From: Garcia nutans
Taxonomy: Eukaryota; Streptophyta; Magnoliopsida; Malpighiales; Euphorbiaceae
Direction of reading: 5' to 3'
Length of the DNA: 64,000 nucleotides
NCBI GenBank assembly: GCA_947685225.1
Contig: CANTUV010000002.1
Span: forward strand, 2,232,001 to 2,296,000
Shown here: one piece after another, positions 44,990 through 56,459 of the stretch
Position numbering within the stretch: position 1 is the stretch's first letter
Layout: each line of letters starts with the position of its first letter
The notes under the pieces: generated by a model
Databases searched by the model: none
What the model was told of the DNA's origin: nothing
What the model saw: only the letters and a program-made list of their open reading frames with translations
Position numbers and translations under genes: made by a program

Positions 44990-47566
44990 TGTAACACCCC
45001 TTCCCGACCTACATGTGTAAGCTGAGTAGAGGCGCCACACTAACCTAATGTTGCTACCAATTTTACTTAGTCAAATTTTAGTTCCTATTTTTTTTTCAAA
45101 AATTTTGCCATAGTTTCGCCTAAAAATTGAGTCCCAAGTGTCGACAAAACCGGTTTTTTTCTTATTTTTAAAAACATTTTACACAAACCAATGCAAACAA
45201 AATCATTCTCAGTACACTCCCAATAAATCCCCCTTGTAACCTCAACTACAACCTGCAAAAAGAATTTACACTTCTAGTGCAACATAAAATAAAGGTTTTG
45301 TGACAACCCCTATATTTAAATATTACACAGCGGAAGTTATAAAATATTTACATATTTACATACTAAACATTTCTTTACAAAATATAAAGAAATATACATG
45401 ATTGGCAAGTCTGCTCTGATCTTTAAGCTCCAAAAATGGATTCAACAAGGTCTACTCTCACTTGGTCTTGATGAACTCTCGGGTTCAACTCTATCCACTC
45501 TATTACCTGCGCGATTAAACACTATCGCGCTAAGCCAATGACTTAGTAAGATAAAACATGTTAATGCTATGCTTAAATGTAATGCAATGCCACATATGTT
45601 ATTGATAAGATCAACATCATAAATATAAAGTTAACACATAATTATGCATTTCACAAATCATAGTCATATGAGTATACCACATTTCAACATCTTTCCACAT
45701 TCAACATTACTCAATCATACTCAATAACCAACATCTCATTTCATTAACTCATAACATTATTTAGGACATTCATATAACCTTGACACCTATGGGCCCAACA
45801 AGTATTTAATATGATATTCAGAGTTCAGAGTTACTGATTTGGTTCATAGTCACAATAATCACGCCCGTAGGCAATGTATATACATGTATCTATATCCATG
45901 GATAGTGTAACAGACCCAGTCTCTTGGACCATCACTCAACACATATGAGGAGATCCTCAACCCGGCAAGACTGTTACAAATCATATATCTTATATTCACA
46001 ATTCTCATAGTGTAACAGACCCAGTCTCTTGGACCATCAACTCAACACATATGAGGAGATCCTCAACCCGGCAAGACTGTTACCTTTCATCATTTCTTAG
46101 GCATGCCACCCAAATCCAGAACTCTAAAACTGAATAACATATTAAACAAACAATTCATTTATTATATAGTTACCATTTCCATTCTCAAATTCTCATCACA
46201 TTTAGGCAAACATGCCTTCTTTCTTTCAATATCATCATCATAGCCAATCACAATGGCATTGTCTCATATCATGTCTTATTTGAATTATCATTTCAATTTC
46301 AATGTATATTATTCATGAAACACATAACCATTCACAATGCATAACATAACATTGTTCAATCTCAACAATGCAATTAGGGCAAAGAACAATTGATATGATT
46401 CATATGAATAATACATTCTGGTTTTAGACTCCATTTTATCCTTATTTTGAAAAATTATATAAAATAATCTACTTGATTAAAAATTCTAAAATTTTTACAG
46501 AATTTAGTTTTGTATCTTAAAATAATTCCTTTAAAATTTCAGATCAAACTGAACACAAAATCTTGGTCAAATAGTTCACCTAACCAGACTGCCCCAATTG
46601 CCCTGCATCCTGGCAGCAGTTCTGAACTTTGTGAATTCCATAAATCAAATTCAATCAACGTGGTTCCAAATTATTTTTCTCAAATACTAGACTCACTAAG
46701 CAACAACATATCCAAAATTCAATTGGATATGATTTTTCTACAGTTTATTAAAAATCCCGAAATATAGCTGTCTCAGTTAAGGTACCTGCTGGAACAGTTC
46801 TACTAAAAATAATCTTTCTAAACTCATAACCATTTCAAAATCGAATCAACATATTTTTCAGTCATTCTAGACTCATAGAGGCACAACATATCAAAAATTC
46901 ACTTCAAGAACATTTTTCTATAATTAATTAAAAATCATACAAGTCACAGCCTTTACTAATTGTAAAACAGAAAAAGAATTTCACTAAACACAACTCATCT
47001 CATCATCAAACCAACAAACCCTAATTCCTTTCTCACACCACTTCAAAAGAATTGAAGAATTTAAAGAAAAGATCTTACCTTAGATGAAGAAATCCACAAA
47101 TCTTTAACCAAAACCCTTGCTTCCTTCTTCAAATTGCTTCAAACCTCAAGATCACCTCTCTTTCTCTCTTGGTTTTTGGAGAGCCGGCACCTCTTGAAAG
47201 AAAGAAGGAACATGATGAAGACACAAAGTCAAATTTGCTTTTAATCTCCACCAAGTGATCTTATCCAAGCAATTACCAAAATGCCCTCAATCATATAACT
47301 AACTTTTTGTCTCATATAAGCCCTTATATGTAATTGCACATTCCACAAAAATATCTTCTTGCATTGACTCTTCCTTTGACCCATTTATATGTTATATATA
47401 TCATCATATACACAACATATACATTTGTCTCTAAACCCTAAATTTCTTCTCCAAAACACATACAAAAACATTCTCTTCCAATTTCTTATCAACTTATCAT
47501 ATATACATAATTCAAGTGCAACAACACTAACACCAAGACTACTAGAGCATAATTAGGGATATTACA
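44990..47566 (-). mobile_element. Solo LTR of a Tekay-like element in D gag (2577 bp)
   Basis: Minus strand starts TGTAATATCCC and ends GGGTGTTACA. Flanks are CATGT (44985-44989) and CATGC (47567-47571), a target duplication with one change. It contains a roughly 110-bp direct duplication (GTGTAACAGACCCAGTCTC blocks at about 45906 and 46013) and the hairpin/donor arrangement at 45505-45546. No coding region. Confidence 0.88.
45505..45546 (-). promoter_or_regulatory. Hairpin and splice-donor-like site in the minus-strand solo LTR
   Basis: On the minus strand CTAAGTC-ATT-GGCTTAG (45546-45530) is a 7-bp stem with one G-U pair. GCGCGAT and ATCGCGC then form a second stem, followed by CGCAG|GTAATAG with the donor at 45507/45506. 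Confidence 0.5.
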
Positions 47567-48090
47567 CATGCCCTTGCATTTGATGGAATTGACAGAAGAC
47601 CTTGGCATCAAAATTTGGCGGTAGAGGCTTATGTAGAGGCCGAGGTGCCAATGGTTGTAGCAAATCCATTTTCATTAGATTTTCTAACATCTTTGACAAA
47701 GGCTCCCTTAAGTTTGAAAATTTACGCTTCTTTGTAGGCTCAGTTGTTGCATTTTCCTCAACACCTCCTTTTTCTTTTTGACTTTGTACACTGGTGTGAT
47801 AGCCGCTCTTATTGCTCCACTTAGATAGCACATGGTTCGGTTGGTCTTGTAGAATAGGGATTGATCTCTCATTTTTCATTCGATCTCTATCAGTAGACAT
47901 GTTCCTTGTTAATGTTGCCTTTTCATTCTTCCTTATGTCAATGGGAGATGCCTTATTAGCATTATTGATGATCTCCAGAATTTTAATCAACTAGGTCTTC
48001 ATAATTTCAACCAATTGATCTCGTAGCTCAGCCATCCTAGCTTTGATAATTTCATCGACTATGTCCCTTAGCTTGTTTGCATCCATCCTT
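47567..48090 (-). pseudogene. Gag N- and mid-region remnant (element D)
   Basis: A 142-codon frame (47562-47990) reads from a charged N-terminal stretch to PRPLHKPLPPNFDAKVFCQFHQMQGH, where the solo LTR cuts it. Just upstream (to about 48090) the IVDEIIKARMAELRDQLVEIM helix is recognisable, separated by a stop. The capsid core present in B, C and G is missing, so D Gag could not form a normal particle. Confidence 0.7.
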
Positions 48091-49231
48091 CCAATAAAGT
48101 ACTTGAATCTAAATCAATGTTGTAGTTGGTATCGTTGTATGCTCTTGAATTGCTATACTTTAGGTCTATGAGCTAGAAAGGGTTAATGATATGAGATGCA
48201 AATGTATGCATGTATGCACGAACAATCAACGAAGAAAGATAATTAGGATGTTCCTTCCAACCTTATAACATCCACACACGAATGGCGAGTCTCTTTTCTT
48301 AGGTATATGGTTAACAAAATACCAACATGGGGCATCTTGTTTTCGAATAATTCCCTCGAACATTTCAACCAATAGTTATATTTTCGAAAATGAAAATCCA
48401 TCCATGATAATTCACATTAATTAGGTTTTAATCCATTCAACCAACTAAAGTAGCTTTTATGCTATATTGGATTAAAACTAAATTAAGAGGTTTATTATAG
48501 ATAGATTTCTCACTTGAAAAAGGTAACTAATGGTTCATGCCAAAAACAAGCCCATGGTTAATTTATTCTTAGTGTAAACTAGGCCCACAATTGATTTTTA
48601 GTATTTCATAATTGAGCTAAATATTTTGCAACCTCTTTGTAAGAAAAGGTTGGGTAAAGATAGTTTTGTTTCTAAGCCCATTATAAAAGATTTTAGAAAA
48701 ATGGATTTTGGGCTTAGTATTTGGGCCATGGGCCAAAGAATTTTTTATTTGTTTTTAGAAAAGTCTTATGTTCAAAGACCAACTTGAAAAAAAATTTGAA
48801 AATAGCTTTGGTCTTTTAGACTTTAAAGAAAATTTTATTTTGAGCTTACAATATACTTAGGTCATATTAGAAAAAGAACAAACCAAATAAGCCATCATTT
48901 AAGCCAAGATAAATTAACCATAGTCAAACAACATGCATTTGGGGTAAAACCTAAGGATAGTAACTAGGCCAATTACATGAGCTTTAGTCTTTGGGTTAAA
49001 AGGCTTAGGTTCCCACAGCAAGTATATACCAAATGGTACGAGGCTATGAGTGGTTATGCCATGCTTGATCTCCATACCTTGACTGAAAGTATGGTATCCC
49101 TTACATAACATAACACAGGTAACACGGACTTCCTAACTCACGCACACGATGCAATCTAAGATGATGCAATGGATAATATTATTATAAGAAAAATAGAATA
49201 ATATAAAGACCAACAGAATCAACTTCTCTTG
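48091..49231 (-). other. 5' leader of element D
   Basis: Homologous to leaders of G, B and C. Complete up to the PBS, unlike B. Confidence 0.7.
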
Positions 49232-49249
49232 TCCCCAGTGGAGTCGCCA
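49232..49249 (-). promoter_or_regulatory. Primer-binding site, tRNA-Arg-like (element D)
   Basis: Minus strand reads TGGCGACTCCACTGGGGA, identical to C. Confidence 0.75.
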
Positions 49250-49250
49250 C

Positions 49251-50321
49251 TGTGAGTGGGGATTTTTGCCTCCACTCCCGGTGGACTGGTTCTTGCAACT
49301 TCGGCACTGTTTAGGCTCGGGGCCTTAGAGAATACGGACCTAAGGGTGTGGGGACTCCATTTTCTTTGAGGTTTATGGCTATTCACTGAACTATGGTTTC
49401 AAGCTTACTGTGTAAAATTAAAGTATTTGTGTTTATATGATTTTTTAAAGTTTTAAAGGATTAAGGTTTTAAAGGAGTTAGAGTTTACTATTTTAGGTTT
49501 AGAAGTTGAATTTGGGTTTAGTGTTTTAGAATTTAGGATTTCGGTGATGCATGATTTTTAGGATTTAGAAAAAGCAATTGAAGACTTTATGGAATTTTAT
49601 GAAAATAAACCAACGATTTAAAGTTTTTAAAGAAAAAAAGATATTTTTAAAGCTTTTGGGAAAGTAACAGAACACAATTTTGAGTTTTGAAAATTTGGAA
49701 AACAAATTTTGGTTTTGGAGTTTTGGAGAAATAAATCTAATAGCTTTAAGCTTTTAGAAAATAAAGCAACGATTTAAGAATTTTAATCCTTAGAAAAAAG
49801 TGAATTGAGGTCCTAAAATCTTTGAATTAAAAGAAATCAAAGGGTGATTATGCTACTGTGTAAAATATAAAGAAATTAGAATTTCATACCTTATTTTGTA
49901 AGTTGCACCAAAATTGCTTCTTGGATGAACAAGCTCCAAAGACCAGCCTTTTTGCCTTTGTAATTCCTTAAATCGTGTTTCTGCTACTTTAAAAATCAAT
50001 TGAATTCAAGCTTTTGCTTCACGGATTTGGATTTCCCTCCTACTGTCCAATTTTTGTCCCTTTCGGCCTCCCCTTTTTTTATGCTGTTTAATCCATATTT
50101 ATAGAAGTTTTATATCCTTCATTCCTAATTATTCATGGCATCTTTATTGAATAAGAAAAGGAAACCAAAACCTAATTGTATTAGGTTTCAGAAAATTTGC
50201 GTCGGAAAAATTTCGCTAGCAAAAAAAAACTGCTGCGGAAAAACTATTGGACAACACAAAAATTATTTTTGAATAATTAAAATATATTGGACCGGACCGA
50301 GTCAAAAATTAAGGGTCTACA
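49251..50321 (-). repeat. Shared LTR: 5' LTR of D and 3' LTR of E, internally deleted (1071 bp)
   Basis: Has a PBS on its left and a PPT plus 3' region on its right. It lacks about 0.8 kb relative to 39306-41198 (roughly 39425-40225). At the join a block reading GGACTCCATTTTCT is inverted relative to the normal AGAAAATGGAGTC. Confidence 0.85.
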
Positions 50322-52287
50322 GATTGACCCCTGCTTGAATGATCTGAAACTTAAGTGAAAGTGAGTGAAAAGTAATAAGACTTAATTTTTGAGATGGTGA
50401 TTTAAATTTGTTTTGGGTACTTGGACCCGAAATCGGGTACTTGGACCCGAAATCGGGTACTTAGACCCGAGATTGATTGAATTTGGGTACTTGGACCCGG
50501 GATTGGGTACTTAGACCCGAGATTGATTTAATTTGGGTACTTGGACTCTAGATTGGGTACTTAGACCTAAGATTGAATTTGATTTGGGTACTTGGACCCG
50601 AGATTGATTTGATTTGGGTACTTGGAATCGAGATTGAGTACTTGGACCCTAGATTGGGTACTTAGACCGGAGATTGAATTGATTTTGGGTACTTGGACCC
50701 GGGATTGGGTTGAATTTGATTTGGGTACTTAGACCCAAGATTGGATGGAATTTGGGTACATGGACCCAGGATTGGGTACTTGGACCCGAGATTGATTTGA
50801 TTTGGGTACTTGGACCCGAGATTAGATTTGATTTGGGTACTTGAACCAAAAATTGGGCACTTGGACCTGAGAATGAATTGAATTTGGGTGCTTGGACCCG
50901 ATATTGAATTGGAATTGGGTACTTGGACCCGAGATTGAATTGAATTTGGGTGCTTGGACCTGAGATTGAATTGAATTTGGGTGTTTGGACCCGAGATTGA
51001 GTTTGACTGACTTTTTATCATTTGAGAAATTTGACTGCTCCGGTTATTCTATGCATTATGGTTTTTCACCCTCAAAATGGATCTTCATCCTTTGAGATCG
51101 GGTCTTCATCCTTGAAAATGAATCTTCATCTTTTGACATCGGTTCTTTACCCTTGAAACATGGATCTTCATCCTTTGGGATCGGGCCTTCACCCTTGCAA
51201 ATGGATCTTCATCCTTGGAGATTGGGTCTTCACCCTGGCTTCAGCTCTTTTAGCTGGATTGATCTTTTGTCTTTTGCCTCTTCATTCTTTTGAGAATTAT
51301 AATTTTCTTTTTTATTCCATTCTTCTTTGTTCTTCCTTTGCACTTTTGCAAAAAATTCAGCACTTTTAGCTAGCCTTCATATCCTCTCCTTTTCCCCCTA
51401 CATGGCGAGATATTTGCAAGTGAGTTTGAAAATGTTTTATATATAAACTCAAAAAATTGAAAAGGAGAAACTTTGCCCCCTGTGTAGGCTCAAACCCATG
51501 ATTTTTCTATGCGAACTCTGATTGATGTTGTTGTTGTCTAGTTCTTCACACAAGCACGTATTTCTTCTCTTTGCAAGATTACTGGAGCTTTCTCAAGCAA
51601 TGGGCTTTCTATGCCCCCCATGATTTGATTTTGATTCTTTCCTTCACAGGGTGTTTGCTTTTCATTTTACTAAAGAATAGACAAGAAAGTGTGATGTGTT
51701 ATACTCATGTATGCATGATATGCATGAATGATACTTACAATGATTTTATTGACTCACAGATCGAGGTGATCGGCAGAAATTTTCTCATGGGTTCCGTTTT
51801 GATGCTTGCTCAAATCTTGCATTGGAATGATCAAAAGCTTTTGCATTTGTGGCTTTTATCCTCAAGATGTTGAAAACATGAGTGGTGGAGGCCCCAAGCA
51901 GCAGAGTCAGGGATGCATCCATAACTATATTTTAGTATGTCTGCTGGTAGCTCCTTCATGACCTTGCCAATAATCATTTCCTTTGCCCAATGTTTCCTTT
52001 GGAGGTTCAACATACTTTCCTTAACTTGAAGGCTTTGTATGTCAAAATACTTTTTTTTTTAAATTTGATTTTGAAATCAAATGTTGGCTTTGCCAAATTA
52101 ATGTCAATGCACCTTAGGACTTGATTTTCCAAATTAACATATCAATAACATGACAACCCTAGTTATCGTACTAAACTCGAGAATCATTTCTATTTAAGCA
52201 AGAATTGTTGCACTTCAGATAGGCACATACACATTACTTGGCCAAAGGTCTCATTTGAGTTTAAATATTGTCTATCTCATATGCATG
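50322..52287 (-). mobile_element. Element E: partial non-autonomous unit (PPT and 3' region), cut by element F
   Basis: PPT at 50322-50337, GGGTACTTGGACCCGAG array (50410-51005), GGATCTTCATCC array (51062-51236), then conserved 3' region to 52287. Very close to D by eye. It breaks off at ATATGCATG, where the F LTR starts; D continues CTTATCCAAAC at the matching point (43173). Confidence 0.82.
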
Positions 52288-53200
52288 TGTGAACCTCGGT
52301 TTTCCGCCCGAAAAGGATCCGGGCGAAAGTTCACTCGTTGTCGGGAGTCGCCACTCAGTTTATTTTGTTCGAAGGGAAAAACTAAGAAAACCCTTGTTTG
52401 ACTCCAATAACTTGTCCAATGTAAAGGTTTCTAGTCTGCGAACCCAAGGAGGATTCGGGGACTATGTCATGTATTTGACTAACTTGCAAAAAGAACAAAT
52501 CAAAAAGGAATGAAGAACAGATTGTTGGTAAATTGCGGACTTGCTATTTGGGGTGAATCCAAAATATGCCTACATACTCCCGTTTGAATGGGAGATCAAA
52601 GCCCATGTAGTTCGGAAAAGCCTATTTAAAGGCAGTGGAAATTATGCTTCGTGCATATGTGTGTGTATGCTTCGTGCATTTGTCGGGCTTTTTACCAAAG
52701 TTGTTAATTTTAGCACTTAGTGCAAATTTATGAAATTTAGGTACTTTGTACCAAAATAATGCGATTCAGGCGTTTGGCCAAAAGATTGATTTTAATTGTG
52801 ATTTTTAGGTACTTTGTACCAAAAGATCCAATTCAGGCTCTATGCCAAAAAGTCGATTGATTTGCGGCTCCATGCCGAGGTGTTGATTGATTAGTTAATT
52901 AGGCCTTAGACCTAAAAGGATTAGGTCTTTGACCGAAAAGAAATTATGAAGAAGATAGAATGCTTTATGATATGCTTAAATTGACAAATGATGAATTATC
53001 ATACTACCTTGTTTAGAGTCCTTCCACTTCGCAGTTCCAGGTCTCGTTTTCTTAGATCTTGAAATATGATTCTTAATCCCTGCCACACAAAGTTAGATTC
53101 TTGCAAATAAAAGTCCAATAAGAGTTTTTTAAGCGTGAAAAGAATCCGACAGCATGAGGCCCACCTGAAAAAAGTTTTTTTTTTTGAAGGTTTAGAGGCA

Positions 53201-53207
53201 TTTTATA
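53201..53207 (-). promoter_or_regulatory. TATA box of the F LTR
   Basis: TATAAAATGCC on the minus strand, directly downstream of the GC-rich palindromic block. Confidence 0.6.
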
Positions 53208-53222
53208 GGCAAAATTCGGGTT

Positions 53223-53336
53223 GGACGGCGGTCGGACCGGCGGCTCGCCTGAAAAATGGGAAAAAGGACGGCGGTCGGACTGCCGAGCCCACGGCGGTCA
53301 GACCGCCGGCCGGGCTGTCGGGCGGCGATTCTCACC
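53223..53336. repeat. GC-rich palindromic block upstream of the F LTR TATA box
   Basis: Three copies of GGCGGTCnGACCG-type sequence; 53293-53307 is a 7-bp-arm palindrome with a 1-nt centre (GGCGGTC-A-GACCGCC). It contains ACCGCCGTGGGC on the minus strand (53298-53287), shared with 56327-56338. Confidence 0.75.
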
Positions 53337-53556
53337 CCAAAAACCGCACCGAAATCCGTGTTTTCCCGTTCAAACTGATTTTCTGGGAGCTGCAGACCAC
53401 CAAAAATTATTCTGAGACCATACCTGTGATCCTTGCGTCGCTCCGGACATTTCAAGTACCATGAAGGCATACTTTCGGTGAACTTTGCCGCGGTCGACCG
53501 GTCTGGCTCGATTTTTTACAGTCGGCTTTCCGAGCTTTAAAATTCGAGTGTTCACA

Positions 53557-53575
53557 ATTGCCCCCCACTGGGGCC
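53557..53575 (-). promoter_or_regulatory. Polypurine tract of element F
   Basis: Minus strand reads GGCCCCAGTGGGGGGCAAT directly before the LTR. Confidence 0.75.
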
Positions 53576-53662
53576 CATAAAAATGATTTATGGGACTCAG
53601 TGGTCGTCTGAAACGAGAATTTTGAGCGAGGTGCGAATAGACCCGCGATTTCACATTTTCCT

Positions 53663-53669
53663 TATAAAT
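53663..53669 (+). promoter_or_regulatory. TATA-like box of the PMD gene
   Basis: TATAAAT, 82 bp upstream of the PMD ATG (53745), between the polypurine tract and the gene. Confidence 0.5.
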
Positions 53670-53744
53670 TGGCTGATTCAATTCCATTTTCATTTGCTTT
53701 TATTCTTTCTTTTTCTTCAATTTCCTTCAAACTTTCTTTCAACA

Positions 53745-55982
53745 ATGGATTTCACTGGCTTTGAAGACTTCGAGATCCCACTCCCTCCCTGCAATCTTTT
53801 ACTTGAGGAGGAGAAGCACAGCTCCAGGACCGGCTGTTACGAGGTAAGTACCTTATCTTTTGCTTACCTAGTATGCATGTTTAGGAAATTTATTTATTTC
53901 TAGTAAGGAACTTAGAAACAAATTTTTAAGAATCCTTCCTTTACATGTACTAGTAATGAATCAAGGGTAATACCAGGTTTTACCATTTTCTGCAATTAGT
54001 AATTATTTCTAGTAAAGAACTTAGATATAATCCTATAGGAGGTCACACCCGGCTGGGGATGGAATTTAAATTTTACTGAAGTTGTCCCTGAAATTATCCA
54101 CAATGATGATGAATTTTTTTTTTTAGGACACTTCGATTAGGATATCCCTCGCGGAAAGACCCATGAGCACTATTCCGGCTTACATCTTTGACGCCGGACA
54201 TCCGGTGGGGGATCTTATCAGACCTGCTTTCCTCCACTGTTTGAGGACCATAGATGCGGGTAGAGACATCCACAGGGATGTGATTTGCGCGCTGGCTGAG
54301 CGATGGTGGCCCACTACTGATACCTTCCATTTTGCTTGGGGGGAGATGACGATGACGCCTACCGACTTTTCTGTCATCTCTGGGATTCCATTTGGCGTTG
54401 AGATGGTGGATATTACAATGACTGGCGGTATGACATCTCTTCAGCCAATATGGTCACTTTAATCGGGGTTGACTACCCTCGACATCAGGCGCCTCGCTGT
54501 ATTCAGAGGAGGTGGCTTGTAGAGCAGGCACCAGCCATTTATACTGGCTATGAGGTAGGCGATCTTACTGCTGATCAGGCGGCCAGGTTTACCCTGATCC
54601 TCCTGTTTGCTAGCTCCTTCTTAGCAAACAGAAAGGATGCAGTGAATCTCAATGTGTTGAAGAGTCTAACCGACCTGACCTGACTTCAGACATATGATTG
54701 GGCTAGCATGATGTTGTGTAAATTGTATGATGACATGTCAGACCTTTGCTATACCCGCATTGCTCCATGTGGCCTGTATTACTTCTGGGAGGTAATGTAA
54801 AGAACATTTCCTTCACCTTGCATAAACCGACTCTGATCTCTTTTTTCATTTATTTCAGACTTGGGCTTATGAGTACTTTCCTGATGTCGCCCCTTTTCTT
54901 CGTGAGCCACTTGCCCCTGTGGATCCTCTTTCTCCCATTGCTTGGAGGTGGTATAGAGAGAGGATAGCAACACCAAAGAGGAAGCTACCTATCAGAGAGC
55001 TGAGATCGTTCTTCGACAGTTGCTCCATGGACTCGGTAAATACCTTATCTTCATCGTTATTTATTATATTAGAGAAAATGATTCACTAACATAATAAATT
55101 TTTACAGGTAGCATTTACAACAATGTCTAACCGCCTGACAGAGTGGATTGCTCAAGATCACAGCTTTCAGTGATCACAGACCCTGACCCACCGTCGATTC
55201 ATACTTCCCCATCCAGAGTATCGACGATACTATCTCGCTGAGAGAGTGACCTTCCAGATTGCTGGCTTCCGTGCAGTTCCCTTGGACCCCCCTGATGACA
55301 TGCTGACTCTGGCGCTTCTGCCCGTTACATCGTCCCAGTATGAGGGTGATCCCTTCGAATCGGCCTTTGCCTCGGATGAAGAGGATTATGATATCTACTG
55401 TCTTGAGCGACTGATGCCACACATTGGGGCCCGGTTCGATTCTGCACCACCTTATCGGTTTTCCCACTCTTCAGCCCCTACTTCCAGCACCCCGGGAGAC
55501 CATCCCTCTTCCAGCTGGCGAGCTAACAGACCTTCTTCTTCTAAGACTAGGGCTTCCGCCTCCAGGGCTGGACCATCACATACTGGAGCAAGCAGCAGTT
55601 CATCACACTTGAGGCCTCCCCCATCCATTCTTGCGGCTACCGGTCGATTGGACCCTGCTTTAGCCGACTTGCGGTTGCCATATGCTGTTCGTTATCATGC
55701 ACCTGATGGTTGGGTGTCCCGACCAATTGGTGTGGAGAGTGCACCTCACCGGAGGCTTGTTCACATCACTCAGGTATATTCTTTTAGAACTTTTCATGAA
55801 AAGGATTCATAAAATTCTCTTGAAATTGATTGTGATTGTGTCTTCTTTCACAGGTACCTGAGGGTCTAGTTGCTGATATGACAGCACTGATCACTGCTTT
55901 GTCAGATGAGCTGGCTGGTGCTTGGACTGATGCTGCTTATGAGAGGCAGAACAGGCCGCAAAGACAGAGAGCCCAGTGCTGA
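53745..55982 (+). pseudogene. Plant mobile domain (PMD) gene with five exons, antisense in element F
   Basis: Exons inferred from phase-0 GT-AG introns: 53745-53843, 54127-54791, 54859-55035, 55108-55773 and 55854-55982. Exon 1 encodes 33 residues from MDFTGFEDFEIPLPP. Exon 2 has the PMD signature (ERWWPTTDTFHFAWGEMTMT, DFSVISGIPFG) and later VDYPRHQAP...WLVEQAP. Exon 3 has TWAYEYFPDVAPF and WRWYRERI. Exon 4 ends in a Ser/Pro-rich tail, and exon 5 is a short C-terminus. Breaks: frameshift near 54420, TGA at 54681 and TGA at 55171. PMD proteins include Arabidopsis MAIN and MAIL1, which act in transposon silencing and genome stability; the PMD also occurs inside transposons. The gene lies opposite to pol. 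Confidence 0.8.
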
Positions 55983-56284
55983 ATTCTGATATTTGTCTTG
56001 GACTATATTTGTAGTATTTGGATTATTCTTGCTCTGTACTTTATACTTTTCTTATTTTCCACCTGTCATTTGAACTTAAGTACAAACCTGCACTAATTTG
56101 TTAGTATTAACAGCAGATATGAATGTATGATGTTTGTTTTTTGAATCTATTTTCAAAGTAAATTCCTGAGATAACCCCAAAAATAGCACCTAAAACGATC
56201 TAAACAGGGCCAAAATACAAGAATTCCACAACATAAAAATAAAAATAAAATAAAATAAATACATAAAACGAGAATCGAGGCTGT
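55983..56284. other. Intergenic spacer between the PMD and DUF7745-like genes
   Basis: Downstream region of the PMD gene, then AT-rich sequence up to the GC-rich block. No gene seen. Confidence 0.5.
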
Positions 56285-56380
56285 GCGGGGGCGGTCCGGC
56301 GGGTCAACCGCCGGGGCGACGACCGGACCGCCGTGGGCGGCGGTCGAGCTGCCGGGGACCCCGGGGCAGTATATGTATTT
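56285..56380 (+). promoter_or_regulatory. GC-rich palindromic block and TATA-like box of the DUF7745-like gene
   Basis: GGCGGTC/GACCGCC-type palindromes at 56285-56368, including ACCGCCGTGGGC at 56327-56338, followed by TATATGTAT at about 56370, 90 bp upstream of the ATG at 56460. Block and TATA have the same relative orientation as in the F LTR. Confidence 0.55.
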
Positions 56381-56459
56381 GAGAAAAAAAATAGGATTTT
56401 GAGTGCATTTTTGGGCCAAAAACAGATCTCTCACTGCAGGATTTTTATTTCCCTCCAAA

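Larger units (their letters stand above)
39306..50321 (-). mobile_element. Element D: non-autonomous Tat relative with degraded gag
   Basis: 3' LTR 39306-41198, PPT, 3' region with tandem arrays, gag remnants split by a solo LTR, leader, PBS and a 5' LTR at 49251-50321. Same plan as B, but its gag lacks the capsid core. The 5' LTR is immediately followed by a second copy of the 3' region (element E). D sits inside the integrase of C. Confidence 0.8.
52288..53556 (-). repeat. 3' LTR of element F (1269 bp)
   Basis: Terminal inverted ends TGTGAAC...GTTCACA. A minus-strand TATA box (TATAAAA) lies at 53201-53207. It is unrelated in sequence to the LTRs of G, B and D. Confidence 0.85.

Noticed and set aside
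53135..53470. Overlapping plus- and minus-strand frames of 64-109 codons
   Set aside because: They arise from the GC-rich palindromic block of the F LTR, where stop codons are rare on both strands.
55246..55812. 188-codon frame as a separate Ser/Pro-rich gene
   Set aside because: It is exon 4 of the PMD gene: in phase with exons 3 and 5 and bounded by acceptor and donor sites.
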